64,000 nt of DNA from Streptomyces bungoensis (GTDB lineage Bacteria > Actinomycetota > Actinomycetes > Streptomycetales > Streptomycetaceae), in assembly GCF_001514215.1 (NCBI RefSeq), contig NZ_KQ948878.1, positions 1 to 64,000 of the forward strand, given 5' to 3'. A program made the translations under genes and the position numbers. The notes under the pieces were generated by a model. It was not told the DNA's origin, searched no databases, and worked only from the letters and a program-made list of their open reading frames with translations. Below, in pieces: positions 33,744 to 43,281 of the stretch (position 1 is the first letter of the stretch; each line of letters begins with the position of its first letter).

Positions 33744-35051
33744 ATGACCACGACACCCGTTTCGCCCGCTCCCGGCAAGCCCGGCAGTGCCGGACCGGCC
33801 CGCGCCACCCGCGCCGGCGGCCTGCTGCCCGCCGACCCGGTGCTGCGCCTCGCCACGGTGCTGACCGCCGTCAACTCCCTCGGCAACGGCCTGTACTTCC
33901 CGCTCGGCGTCCTGTACTTCACCCGGATCGTCGGCCTGGACCCGACCGCGGTGGGCCTCGGCCTGACAATCGCGGGCCTGGTCGGCGTGGCCGCCGGGGT
34001 GCCCGCCGGGCGGGCGGCCGACCGGTGGGGCGCCCGCCGGGTCGGGGCGCTGCTGTGGGGCGGTACGGGGATCGCGACGGCCGCGTACACCCTGGTGCAC
34101 TCCTACGCCGGGTTCCTCGCGGCGGTGATCTGCGCGACGGGGCTGCAGATGGCGAGCCGCGGGGTGCAGGGCGCGCTGTACGCCGATGTGCTGCCGGCGG
34201 CGACGCGAGTGGAGGCGCGGGCCTACCTGCGGACGGTGACGAACATCGGCATGGGGCTGGGCGGCGCGCTGGGCGCGGTGGCGCTGCAACTGGACACGCG
34301 GGGCGCCTATGTGACGGTGATCCTGCTCGACGCGCTGTCCTTCGCGGGTCCCGCCCTGCTGCTGCCGCGGCTGCCGCTGGCGGAGCATGTCCGCGAGCGC
34401 GCCCTCGCGGAGGCGGGCGCCCCGGCCGCCGGCCGCTGGCGCGCGGTGCGTGACCTGCCGTTCCTGGCGGTGACCGTGCTGAACGCGGTGCTGGTCGTGC
34501 AGTACACGCTCGCCGAGGTCGGACTGCCGCTGTGGATCGTGGAGCGGACCGGGGCGCCGCGCTGGACGGCGGCCCTGCTGATGATCGTCAACTGTGCGCT
34601 GGTGGCGCTGCTCCAGGTGCGGGCCGCCCGCCGCGCCTCGCAGGTGCCCGGTGCGGTGCGGGCGATGGGCTGGGCGGGACTGCTGCTGGCGGTGTCCTGC
34701 GCGGTGTACGCGCTCTCCGCGGGCCTGTCCCCGGTATGGGCGGTGGTGGCGCTGACCGCCGGTGCGGTGGTGCAGGTCCTCGCGGAGGTGCTGTCGGCGG
34801 CCGGCGGCTGGACCCTGGGGTACGAGCTGGCCGACGCCCGCGCGCACGGCGTGTACCAGGGGGTGTTCGGCGCGGGCATGTCGGCGGGGATGACGGCGGG
34901 GCCGGCGCTGGTCACGGTCACCGCGATCGCCCACGGCGCGATCGGCTGGGCGGTGCTCGGCGCGGTGTTCGCCGCGGCCGGTCTGGCGGTGGCACCCGCC
35001 GTGCGCTGGGCCCGGCGGGACGGCGACTGGCGCGGCGAGCCGGCCGCCTGA
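33744..35051 (+). CDS. MFS transporter, probable drug efflux
   Basis: 435-residue 12-TM major facilitator. The N-terminal half has LRLATVLTAVNSLGNGLYFPLGVLYF and the motif-A-like GRAADRWGARRVGAL; the central loop is basic and acidic (ERALAEAGAPAAGRWRAVRDLP). It resembles Streptomyces MFS proteins annotated only as efflux transporters, so the substrate is unknown. ATG 33744 is the first plausible start; there is only a weak ribosome site, and the transcript may have a very short leader. Probably controlled by the divergent ArsR-like gene. The stop codon falls in the loop of a strong hairpin. Confidence 0.85.
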   Translation: MTTTPVSPAPGKPGSAGPARATRAGGLLPADPVLRLATVLTAVNSLGNGLYFPLGVLYFTRIVGLDPTAVGLGLTIAGLVGVAAGVPAGRAADRWGARRVGALLWGGTGIATAAYTLVHSYAGFLAAVICATGLQMASRGVQGALYADVLPAATRVEARAYLRTVTNIGMGLGGALGAVALQLDTRGAYVTVILLDALSFAGPALLLPRLPLAEHVRERALAEAGAPAAGRWRAVRDLPFLAVTVLNAVLVVQYTLAEVGLPLWIVERTGAPRWTAALLMIVNCALVALLQVRAARRASQVPGAVRAMGWAGLLLAVSCAVYALSAGLSPVWAVVALTAGAVVQVLAEVLSAAGGWTLGYELADARAHGVYQGVFGAGMSAGMTAGPALVTVTAIAHGAIGWAVLGAVFAAAGLAVAPAVRWARRDGDWRGEPAA

Positions 35052-35067
35052 GGGCGGCCGGCTCGCC
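35034..35067. terminator. bidirectional terminator hairpin between MFS and sigma genes
   Basis: Perfect 15-bp stem (35034-35048 with 35053-35067) around the loop TGAG, which contains the TGA stop of the MFS gene. The gene on the other strand ends at 35089, so one hairpin can serve both convergent transcripts. Confidence 0.75.
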
Positions 35068-35088
35068 GTACGTCGAAGCGGGGTTTCG

Positions 35089-35934
35089 TCAGCCGGTGGC
35101 GAGCATGCCTTCGCGCAGGCGCTTGAGGACGCGGGAGAGCAGCCGGGAGACGTGCATCTGGGAGACGCCGAGCCGCTCCCCTATCTGCGCCTGGGTCAGC
35201 TCCTCGACGAAGCGCAGGTGCAGGATCAGCCGGTCCCGGTCGTCGAGTTCGCTGATCATCGGGGCCAGGGCGTGGAAGTCGTCCACCAGGGACAGCGCCG
35301 CGTCCTCGGTGCCGATGAAGTCCGCGAGCGCGGCCTCGCCTTCCTCGCTGCCGTTGATGGTGGCGTCCAGGGATGCCGAGTTGTAGCCGTTGGCCGCGAG
35401 GCGGGCCTCGATGACCTCCTCCTCGGACAGGCACATCAGCTCGGACAGCTCCCGGACCGTGGGGGTGCGGCCGAGCCGGCTGCGCAGTTCCTCGGTCGCG
35501 CGCGCCAGCTGGACGCGGGCCTCCTGGAGCCGGCGCGGCACGTGCACGGCCCACGAGGTGTCGCGGAAGAAGCGCTTGATCTCGCCGACGATGTACGGCA
35601 CGGCGAACGAGGTGAACTCCACCTCACGGGTCAGCTCGAACCGGTCGATCGCCTTGATCAGCCCGATCATGCCGACCTGGACGATGTCCTCCATCTCCTC
35701 CGGACCCCGGCTGCGGAACCGGGCCGCGGCGAAGCGGACCAGGGACATGTTCATCTCGATCAGCGTGTTGCGGGCGTACTGGTGCTCCCGCGTCCCCTCC
35801 TCCAGGACCGCCAGCCGGTCGAAGAACACCTTCGACAGCTGCCGGGCGTCCTGGGGAGCGACACTCGCGGGGTCCGCGACCTCCGGCAGCCCGGCTGCGC
35901 GCGTGTGAGTCGTGGCCGTGGTGACCGCCGTCAT
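35089..35934 (-). CDS. SigB/SigF-family RNA polymerase sigma factor
   Basis: 281-residue group 3 sigma factor of the SigB/SigF/SigG type used in stress response and differentiation. Region 2 is seen as RNTLIEMNMSLVRFAAARF and EDIVQVGMIGLIKAIDRFE, then EFTSFAVPYIVGEIKRFFRD, region 3 (HVPRRLQEARVQLARATEEL) and region 4 (ELTQAQIGERLGVSQMHVSRLLSRVLKRLR, read in parts). Such factors are normally held by anti-sigma kinases of the RsbW type and released through SpoIIE-type phosphatases, several of which occur in this window, but no RsbW/RsbV pair is adjacent. The ATG at 35934 follows AGGAGGGGAACAG (minus strand). Confidence 0.92.
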   Translation of the reverse strand: MTAVTTATTHTRAAGLPEVADPASVAPQDARQLSKVFFDRLAVLEEGTREHQYARNTLIEMNMSLVRFAAARFRSRGPEEMEDIVQVGMIGLIKAIDRFELTREVEFTSFAVPYIVGEIKRFFRDTSWAVHVPRRLQEARVQLARATEELRSRLGRTPTVRELSELMCLSEEEVIEARLAANGYNSASLDATINGSEEGEAALADFIGTEDAALSLVDDFHALAPMISELDDRDRLILHLRFVEELTQAQIGERLGVSQMHVSRLLSRVLKRLREGMLATG

Positions 35935-36012
35935 GCTGTTCCCCTCCTGGACCCGGTGAGCCGTTCCTGGCGCGCTTACCCGGAACCTCGCGGGGCATGC
36001 ACCTCAGTGCGG

Positions 36013-36049
36013 AAAAAAACCCTGCCGGTCCCGTGAGGGTCCGGCAGGG
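36013..36049 (-). terminator. rho-independent terminator after the MMPL gene
   Basis: Nine-bp stem (CCCTGCCGG at 36020-36028 with CCGGCAGGG at 36041-36049) followed on the minus strand by seven Ts (A tract 36013-36019). It lies 23 bases beyond the MMPL stop codon and is one of the few canonical terminators in the window. Confidence 0.85.
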
Positions 36050-36071
36050 CTGTTCCCCGGCGTGGGTGGTG

Positions 36072-38267
36072 TCACCCGCGGCGGCCCGCCGGGTCCTGGG
36101 GGACCGCGTCGTGGTCCTCCCCGGCGGAGGCGGGGCCGGATCCGGTGGACCCGGGTCCCGTGCCGGCCTCCGTACCGGTGGCCCGGTCGCCGTGTCCGGG
36201 CCACCAGGCCGCGTGGCCGATCAGCGCGGTGAGGCTCGGCGTGAAGAACATCGCCATGACGAAGGCGGCGACGGCGATGCCGAAGGAGACCGCGAAGCCC
36301 ATCTCCGACAGCAGCGAGTTGCCCGCCAGCATCATCGTGGCGAAGGTCGCCGCCAGGATGAAGCCGGCCGCGGCGACGGTCGGTCCGGCGTGGCGCAGGG
36401 CCATGCCGGCCGCCTCGCGGGGTTCGCGGCCCTCACGGGCCTCCTCCCGGAGCCGGGCGATCATGAGGATGTTGTAGTCGGTGCCGATGGCGACCACGAA
36501 CAGGTACATGATCACGGGCAGCATGAACATCAGGCCGGAGTGCCCCTGCGCCTCCTGGAAGATCCAGACCGTGGCGCCCAGGGTGGCGCCGAAGCCGAGG
36601 CCCACCGAGGCGATCAGGTACCAGGGGGCGACCACGCTGCGCAGCAGCAGCCCGAGGATGACCATGATCAGCAGGGCGGCGACCGGGAAGACCGTGCGGT
36701 AGTCGTGGGACACCGCGGCGTCGATGTCCTTGAAGATCGAGGACATGCCGCCGACGAGGGCCTCGGTGCCGTCGGGGGCGTCCGCGTGGGCCACGTCCCG
36801 TACCTCGCCCACGACGTCCAGCGCCTTGTCCGAGGAGGCCTCGTACTTGAGCGTGACGGTGAAGTCGGCGGTGGTGCCGGCCTTGTTGAGCTGGGTCATG
36901 CGGGCGTTCGCGACGCCGTCCACGGCGCCGAGCCTCTTCGCGTACCCGTCGAAGGCGGCCTTGTCCAGCGGCTTGCCGTCGGTGCTGGACAGGTAGACGT
37001 CGGTGGGTGCGGCCGCGCCCGCCGAGTAGGCCTTCTGCATCTCGTCCTGGACGACCATGGACTCCTTGGTCTTGGGCATGGAGCCGGAGGCCAGGTCGAA
37101 GGTGGCGTTGAAGCCGAACGTGCCGAGCGAGAGCACGAGCAGGACGAGGCCGGACAGGGCCGCGGTCAGCGCCGGGCGGCGCTGCACGCCGCGGCCGAGC
37201 GCGGCGAACCGGGCGTTGGCCGGCTCGTGCTGCCAGGACTTGGAGGGCCAGAACACCTTGGGGCCGATGAGCGAGACCACGGCGGGGATCAGGGTCAGGC
37301 CCGCGACCAGGGTGGCGGCGACGGCGATGGCGAGCGCCGGGCCCATCTGCTTGAGGAAGCCCAGCGTGGACAGCACCAGCGCGAGGAAGGCGATGATGAC
37401 CGCACCGGCGGCCGAGGCGATGGCCTCGCCGACCCGGCCGACCGCGTTCACCATGGCTTGTTTCGCCTCGTCGCCGGCGCGCAGGCGTTCGCGGTAACGG
37501 AACATCAGGAACAGGAAGTAGTCCGTGCCGACGCCGAAGAGCACGACGATCAGGATGGACGAGATGGAGCTGTTGGCCTGCAGGTCGAACAGCTTGGTGG
37601 CGTAGGCGATCAGCCCGTTGGCGACGGCGGACACCAGGCCGATCAGGATCAGGGGCAGCACGGCGAGGATCGGCGCCCGGAAGATGATCAGCAGGGTCAC
37701 CAGGATGATCGCGAAGGTGCCGAACCCGATCAGGGCCTGGCCGCGTTTGGAGGAGTCCTGCTGGTCGAGGGCCTGTGCGGCGGAGCCGCCCAGCTTGACG
37801 TCGAGGTGCGTGCCCTTGGCCAGCCGCTTGACGTCCTCGCGCAACACCTTGGCGGCGTCGGCCTGTTTGGGCTGCCCGGCGTTCTTGCTGTCCATCTGGA
37901 CCAGGGTCATGGTGTACCTGCCGTCCTTGGACGGCTGGCCGGGGACGACCTTCTGCACCTGGTCGATGTGCTTCCGGCCCAGTTCCGTGGTGATCCGGGC
38001 GACGTCCTTCTGGTCGGCGGCGGTGAGCCTGCCGCCGTCGGTGCGCTGGTAGAGCGCGATCGCGGACGGCGTGAAGGCGCTGGGGAACGCCTTCTGCTGG
38101 AGGTCCGCGGCCTTGATGGACTCGTAACTCTTGGGCAGGAAACTGCTCTCGTCACTGTTGGAGGGGAGGCTGGGAGCGGTGGCGACGATCGCCACCGCGG
38201 CGATCAGCCAGGCCACGATCGTCCAGACCGGATGCCGGACGACAGCGTTGCCAATACTTCGGAACAT
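36072..38267 (-). CDS. MMPL/RND-type membrane exporter
   Basis: 731-residue RND-superfamily transporter of the MMPL group, predicted to export lipids or small hydrophobic compounds. Two halves each carry a large extracellular domain and a helix bundle; the paired GVGTDYFLFLMFRYRE and AIGTDYNILMIARLREE motifs hold the Asp-Tyr proton-relay pairs. The N-terminus MFRSIGNAVVRHPVWTIVAWL is typical. A short Gly/Ser/Asp-rich tail (GDRATGTEAGTGPGS onward) is poorly conserved. ATG 38267 follows AGGAGGACCCTCCCGC. No cognate polyketide or lipid gene is adjacent, so the substrate is unknown. Confidence 0.9.
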   Translation of the reverse strand: MFRSIGNAVVRHPVWTIVAWLIAAVAIVATAPSLPSNSDESSFLPKSYESIKAADLQQKAFPSAFTPSAIALYQRTDGGRLTAADQKDVARITTELGRKHIDQVQKVVPGQPSKDGRYTMTLVQMDSKNAGQPKQADAAKVLREDVKRLAKGTHLDVKLGGSAAQALDQQDSSKRGQALIGFGTFAIILVTLLIIFRAPILAVLPLILIGLVSAVANGLIAYATKLFDLQANSSISSILIVVLFGVGTDYFLFLMFRYRERLRAGDEAKQAMVNAVGRVGEAIASAAGAVIIAFLALVLSTLGFLKQMGPALAIAVAATLVAGLTLIPAVVSLIGPKVFWPSKSWQHEPANARFAALGRGVQRRPALTAALSGLVLLVLSLGTFGFNATFDLASGSMPKTKESMVVQDEMQKAYSAGAAAPTDVYLSSTDGKPLDKAAFDGYAKRLGAVDGVANARMTQLNKAGTTADFTVTLKYEASSDKALDVVGEVRDVAHADAPDGTEALVGGMSSIFKDIDAAVSHDYRTVFPVAALLIMVILGLLLRSVVAPWYLIASVGLGFGATLGATVWIFQEAQGHSGLMFMLPVIMYLFVVAIGTDYNILMIARLREEAREGREPREAAGMALRHAGPTVAAAGFILAATFATMMLAGNSLLSEMGFAVSFGIAVAAFVMAMFFTPSLTALIGHAAWWPGHGDRATGTEAGTGPGSTGSGPASAGEDHDAVPQDPAGRRG

Positions 38268-38334
38268 GCGGGAGGGTCCTCCTGGGCAGGAAGATCACCG
38301 CAGCCCGGGGAGCGGTCCCTGGCATCGGCGACCC

Positions 38335-38363
38335 CGGGCGGCCCGCACCGAACGGGCCGCCCG
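38335..38363. terminator. hairpin between amidase-fold gene and MMPL gene
   Basis: Perfect 11-bp arms CGGGCGGCCCG (38335-38345) and CGGGCCGCCCG (38353-38363) around a 7-base loop. It lies downstream of the secreted amidase gene (stop at 38457) and upstream of the MMPL start, and could be a terminator or a structured MMPL leader. Confidence 0.6.
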
Positions 38364-38378
38364 AATGGTTGTCTTGGT

Positions 38379-38394
38379 GTCACATCGTAGTGAC
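38379..38394. promoter_or_regulatory. GTCAC/GTGAC inverted repeat upstream of MMPL gene
   Basis: Arms GTCAC and GTGAC flank ATCGTA. On the minus strand the centre reads TACGAT, a possible -10 box for the MMPL promoter, so the repeat could be an operator overlapping it. Short and unproven. Confidence 0.3.
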
Positions 38395-38456
38395 TCGCCG
38401 GAAGATCATTTCATTTCGCGGCGCGTCGGCACGAGCGGTTTTGCGGCAGATGCGGC

Positions 38457-39440
38457 CTACACCAGGAAGGCGTTGACGCGGCCTGCGGCGATCTGCTTCT
38501 TGCCGGTGACCGGCTGGGCGACCGCCGGCTGCGGCGTGGCGGAGTTGACGCTCCACCGGTATCCGGCGAAGAGGTCCGTGCCGGGGTCGGCGTAGAAGAC
38601 CATGTGGCCGTACCCGACGCCGCTGTGCTCGGTGTACGTGCTGTTGTCGTCGGCGATCTCGGCCCGGCTGTCGGGGTAGGCGCGGTAGCGGTCGATGCTG
38701 CTCTGGCTGGCCAGGTCGGGGCCGCCGTGCGGGCTGTTGGTGCAGTCGACGATCTGGAAGAGGTGCGGGACCACCCCGGTGATGCCGAGCTTGCTGTCCA
38801 CCGAGGAGGAGAAGGTGCCCAGGCAGGAGCGGATCATCACCGTGTGACCGGTGTACGGGGTGCTCTTGACCGCCGGGTCGTAGTCCCAGGCGACGATGTC
38901 GCCCGGGCGCAGGTTGACCGGCTTGGTCACCGGGTCGAAGTGCGGCACGGCGGAGGCGTTCAGGAACCCGGCCTGCAGGTCCTCGGCGTTGGGGTACGAG
39001 GAGGTGCGGGTGGAGCCGTCCTTCGGCGGGAAGTACTGGTCGAAGTATGCGGACGTGGCCCAGCCGTACGCGGTGCCGGTGCCGTAGGAGTGCTCCAGCA
39101 GGGCCGTCATGAAGGACGCGCACTGGGAGAGGTTCTCGAACTCCTCCGGGTGTCCGGCACGGCCCCAGGTGACCTGGGTTCTGCCGAGGTTCTCCCCGTC
39201 GGCCTGCTCGACGTTGTACCGGTTGTGGTCCCACTGGCCGGTGCGCAGCCGCAGGTACTCCACCAGCGTCTCGGCCTCCAGCAGGTGCGGCGGCTTGAGC
39301 TTGAACAGTTCGGCGGTCGCGGGTTCGGCCGCGGCGGCGCGCGTCGGTGACACCAGGGAGGCGGCGGACGCGGCGAGCGCCAGGCCGGCGCTCCCGGCGA
39401 GCAGGTGACGGCGGGACGGGCGTGCGGAAGAGGCGGACAA
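38457..39440 (-). CDS. secreted amidase-fold (papain-like) protein, Tat signal
   Basis: 327-residue exported protein. The N-terminus has a twin-arginine motif SRRHLLAG followed by a hydrophobic stretch ending AAAAEP. The mature part matches the amidase-6-type papain-like fold common in Streptomyces: an ENLSQCASFMTALLEHSYG segment with the likely nucleophilic Cys, a GDIVAWDYD strand, and GHTVMIRS / YGHMVFYADP with candidate catalytic His residues. A TTG start at 39440 is preferred because AGGAG sits five bases upstream and the Tat signal begins there; no ATG or GTG gives a sensible N-terminus. The substrate is probably cell-wall peptide or amide, not proven. Confidence 0.8.
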   Translation of the reverse strand: MSASSARPSRRHLLAGSAGLALAASAASLVSPTRAAAAEPATAELFKLKPPHLLEAETLVEYLRLRTGQWDHNRYNVEQADGENLGRTQVTWGRAGHPEEFENLSQCASFMTALLEHSYGTGTAYGWATSAYFDQYFPPKDGSTRTSSYPNAEDLQAGFLNASAVPHFDPVTKPVNLRPGDIVAWDYDPAVKSTPYTGHTVMIRSCLGTFSSSVDSKLGITGVVPHLFQIVDCTNSPHGGPDLASQSSIDRYRAYPDSRAEIADDNSTYTEHSGVGYGHMVFYADPGTDLFAGYRWSVNSATPQPAVAQPVTGKKQIAAGRVNAFLV

Positions 39441-39670
39441 CGCGGCTCCTGGGATCGGGCTTCCGGTACGGCGCGGGGGAGCCTGACCCGACGCGGTGCG
39501 GGACCGGCCCGGGGCGTGCGGCCGCAGGGCGCGCCGAGGCGCGCACCGGTGCCGTGCACGGCCTGCCATGGACCCCCGTCCGTCGCGTCGACTCCCCGCG
39601 GTCTCCCCCGTCCCGCGGTGAGTGCCGGCGTCCGCCGGAGCGGACCGCCGCCTGATCAACATACGCGGTG

Positions 39671-40888
39671 TCAGCGGGAGTCGGCCCGCCGGGGCAGGTT
39701 CCGCCCGAGGTGGACGCCCACGGCCGCGACGAGCAGGACGGCGCAGCCGGTGAACACCAGCCCGGCCACGCGCAGGCCCAGCGTCACCGCCATCGCTCCC
39801 ACGCCGACCACGGGCAGGGAGATGCCCACGTAGGCGACGACGAAGAACGCCGAGATGGTGGCGCCCCGGTGCTCCGCCGGCGCGGCGCCGCCCACCTCGG
39901 TCAGTCCGGCGCGGAACGCCATCCCCTGCCCGACGCCGCCGATCGCCGCGCCGGCCAGCAGCACCGGGAACGACTTCAGGTACAGGGAGGCGCCGATGAG
40001 CAGGAGCCCGGCGACGAGCACCGCGCAGCCGAGCGGCAGGGACCGTCGCGCACCCACGGTCGCCATGAGCATCTGCCCGCAGGTGGAGGCGCAGAACACG
40101 GTGAAGACGACGGCGCCGGCGACCGCCAGGTTGCGCTCCCCCAGCGTCCGGGCGAGGAAGGCCGGGGCGACGGCGGTGAAGAGGCCGAGCATGGAGAAGC
40201 CGGCGAAGGCGGCCAGGGCGCACGGGGCGAACACCCCGCGCACCTCGGGTGGCACCGTCATGCCCTGCGGCCTGAGGGAGGGCCGGGGGCCGGTGTGGTG
40301 GACCGTCTCGGGGAGCAGGAGCAGGACCACCAGGGCGACGGCCAGGAGCACCAGGTGGACGGCGAACGGCAGCTTCAGCGGCCACGGCGCGTACTCGGCC
40401 AGGATGCCGGAGACCAGGGGGCCGAGCCCGAGGCCGCCCATGTTGGCCGCGGTCGCCGCGAGGCCGGCCCGTCCGCGCCGCCCGGGCGGGGCCAGGTCGA
40501 GGACGGCCGCGGTGCCCGTGCCGCTCAGCAGCCCCGCCGACAGGCCCGAGAGCACCCGGCCGGCGTACAGCAGCGGAAGACCGCTCTCGCACAGGAAGCA
40601 CACGGCGCTGAGGGCGGACAGGCCGAGCGCGGCCGTCAGCACCGGCCGCCGGCCCAGCACGTCGGACCAGCCGCCGGCGACCAGGAGGGCGACGATGACG
40701 CCGACCGCGTAGGCGGCGAAGACCACCGTGACGATCAGTTCGGAGAACCCGATCTGCTGCCGGTACAGGCCGTACAGCGGTGTGGGCAGTGTGGTGCCCA
40801 TCATGCCCACGGCGAAGACGCCCGCCGCCGCCTTGTACCCCGGCCGTCGTCCGCGCCGCCGGCGCGGCTCCGTGTCGCTGCTGATCAC
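39671..40888 (-). CDS. MFS transporter
   Basis: 405-residue 12-TM major facilitator. FAVGMMGTTLPTPLYGLYRQQIGFS, the motif-A loop GGWSDVLGRRPVLTAALGL, and GRVLSGLSAGLLSGTGTAAVLDLAP (motif with conserved Arg) place it among sugar/drug exporters of the AraJ-like kind. GTG 40888 has GGTGGGG upstream; an ATG 21 codons further upstream would add a non-hydrophobic leader with no support. No regulator is adjacent on its strand. The gene is divergent from the phosphatase gene at 41084, with 195 bases between. Confidence 0.85.
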   Translation of the reverse strand: MISSDTEPRRRRGRRPGYKAAAGVFAVGMMGTTLPTPLYGLYRQQIGFSELIVTVVFAAYAVGVIVALLVAGGWSDVLGRRPVLTAALGLSALSAVCFLCESGLPLLYAGRVLSGLSAGLLSGTGTAAVLDLAPPGRRGRAGLAATAANMGGLGLGPLVSGILAEYAPWPLKLPFAVHLVLLAVALVVLLLLPETVHHTGPRPSLRPQGMTVPPEVRGVFAPCALAAFAGFSMLGLFTAVAPAFLARTLGERNLAVAGAVVFTVFCASTCGQMLMATVGARRSLPLGCAVLVAGLLLIGASLYLKSFPVLLAGAAIGGVGQGMAFRAGLTEVGGAAPAEHRGATISAFFVVAYVGISLPVVGVGAMAVTLGLRVAGLVFTGCAVLLVAAVGVHLGRNLPRRADSR

Positions 40889-41083
40889 ACCCCACCATAG
40901 GCATCCGCGTCGCGCACGGTGCGCGACCGGGGTACCGCGCTGAGCGGTCACCGTGCGCCGGCCGTCGTCCGTGGTGCTTCGGGCGCACGCTTGGCTGTGA
41001 TCCCCGCCGGGGCATATCGTCCTGGTACGGCTGCATTGGCACCAGGAGTGAAAGGGACTGCCGCGAGGGAAGCGGAGGGCGCC

Positions 41084-43208
41084 ATGGGGCCCCGGGATCT
41101 GCCGGACGCTGGTGGATCACTGGACGACGCGCTCGGGGCGGGCCTGACCGATGTCATGCGCCGCACCGGCGCCTCGATCGGCGGGCTGTTCCTGATCGAG
41201 GAGCCGGTGCCGAGGCTGCGCCTGGTCGCCCTGTGCGCACTGCCGGCCGAGTTCGCCGAGCCGTGGCTGCGGCTGCCGCTGACCGCCCCGCTCCCCCACC
41301 GCGACGCGATCCGGGACGACCGGCTGGTGTGGATCGGCAGCCAGGAGGAGATGACCCGCCGCTACCCGCGGGCCGCGGCCGTCCTGCCGTACGACTTCGC
41401 GCTCGCGGCGATCCCGCTGAGCGGGGCGCGCCGCTGCTGGGGCGCCATGGTGCTGCTGTGGCCCGGCGACCACCCGTGCGAGGCGTCCCCGCGCGAACGC
41501 GGGGAGATCACCGCCGGCGCCCACCGGGTGGCCCGGCTGCTGGACGAGTCGTCCCGGCCGCCGGCGCTTCCCGAGCGGCCGCTGCTCTTCCCGCTCGAGA
41601 CCGTGCGCCACCCCGCGCAGACCGGTATCGCCGCGCTCGACTACGTCGAGCGTCTGCCCGAGGGTGCCGTCGCCCTGGACCTGGAGGGCCGGATCACCTT
41701 CGTCAGCGGCACCGCCGCCCGTCTCCTCGGCCGTCCCGCGCAGCAGCTGCTGGGCACCCGTCCCTGGCGGGCGCTGCCCTGGCTGGACGACCCCCGCTAC
41801 GAGGACCAGTACCGCACGGCCGTCGTCAGCCGCACCGCTCTGACCTACGACGCCCTGCGGCCGCCCGACCAGTGGCTGACCTTCTCGCTCCACCCGGACA
41901 GCAGCGGCATCAGCGTCCGGATCACGCCGTCGGGCCGGTGCGCCGCGCGGGAGGCGGCGCCCGCCGGGCAGCACCCGCCGGCGGCGCCGACCGGGCGCCT
42001 GTACCAGCTGGTGCACCTGGCGGCGGCGCTCACCGAGACGGTCACCGTGCGCGACGTGGTCGCCCTGATCGCGGACCAGATCCTCCCCGCCTTCCAGGCG
42101 CAGGGCATGGTCCTGTCCGTGGCGGACGCGGGCCGCCTCAGGATCACCGGGCACCGCGGCTACCGCCACGAGATCATCGAGCACCTCGACGGGCTCGCCC
42201 TGGACACCGACCTCACCCCGGCCGGCGCCGTCCTGGCCAGCGGGACGCCGGAGTTCTTCGCGAACCCCGCCGACCTGGCACGCAGCCATCCCCGGGCGCC
42301 CCGGGCCAGCGACAAGCGGGCGTGGGTGTTCCTGCCCCTGGTCATCACGGGACGGCCGGTGGGCTGCTGCATCCTGTCGTACGACCGTCCGCACACGTTC
42401 ACGGCCGACGAGCGCGCCGTCCTCACCTCGCTGGCCGGCCTGATCGCCCAGGCGCTGGACCGGGCCCGTCTCTACGACGACCGGCACCGCCTGGCCGAGG
42501 AACTCCAGCAGGCCCTGCTGCCGCGCACCCTGCCGCGGACGCGCGGGCTGGAGGTCGCCGCCCGCTCGCTGCCGGCCGGTCACGGGCTCCCCGTCAGCGG
42601 GGACTTCTACGACCTGCTGCGGCTGGACGCCACCACGGTCGCCGCGGTCATCGGCGACGTGGAGGGCCACAGCATCGCAGCGGCGACGCTCACCGGCCAG
42701 GTCCGCACCGCCGTCCACGCCCACGCACGCGCCGGGGCGACGCCGGACCAGGTGCTGTCCCGCACCAACCGGCTGCTCGCGGACCTGGACTCCGAGCTGC
42801 TCGTCACGTGCCTGTGCGCGCAACTGGACCTGGCCCCCGGCCGGCTCACGCTGGCCAGCGCCGGCCACGTACCGCCCCTGCTGCGGGGGGCGCACCACGA
42901 CGGGCGGATCCTGGAGATCGAGCCCGGCCCCCCCGATGGGCGTCGGCCCGGATCCGGACTATCCCGTCACCGAGGTGGCGCTGCCCGAGGGCGCCGTGCT
43001 GGCCCTCTACACCGACGGCCTGGTGGAACGGCCCGGTCACGACTCGGCGCGCGCCACCGCCGACCTCCTGAAGCACTTCGCGGACAGCGACGAGGCGTGC
43101 CTGGAGCGCCTCGCCGACAGTCTGCTGCGGCGCGCCTGGCCGACGGGCCGGTACACCGACGACGTCACCCTGCTGCTCCTGCGCGCGACCCGCAACCACC
43201 CGCAGTGA
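41084..43208 (+). pseudogene. GAF-PAS-GAF SpoIIE-type phosphatase, one frameshift
   Basis: Signalling phosphatase read in two frames. GAF-like region (about 15-150), PAS (185-285, EGAVALDLEGRITFVSGTAARLLG), GAF (300-460) and PP2C/SpoIIE domain from about 470 (SGDFYDLLRLDATTVAAVIGDVEGHS). At 42928-42934 a run of seven Cs shifts the frame: one C fewer would continue EIEPGPPMGVGPDPDY into the frame ending at 43208, which carries the rest of the domain (LYTDGLVERPGHD, TDDVTLLLLR). As given, the first frame runs on to 43285 with a nonsense tail that lacks the last metal-binding Asp. It may be a homopolymer sequencing error, a real loss or a slippage site. Start ATG 41084 follows GCGGAGGG. Confidence 0.82.
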
Positions 43209-43281
43209 CACGGCAGTTGATGTGCGAAGCTGTCGTCCACCGCAGGCGGGGGCCCGTGGCGGTCGTCGAGAGGAGCGCAGG

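Noticed and set aside
35997..38390. 797-codon plus-strand frame opposite the MMPL gene
   Set aside because: Asp/Glu/Gly/His-rich antisense shadow without start signals or motifs; the minus strand encodes a clear transporter.
42921..42940. Programmed frameshifting in the phosphatase gene
   Set aside because: A C7 run alone without a stimulatory structure or conserved slippery heptamer is weak evidence; error or mutation is simpler.
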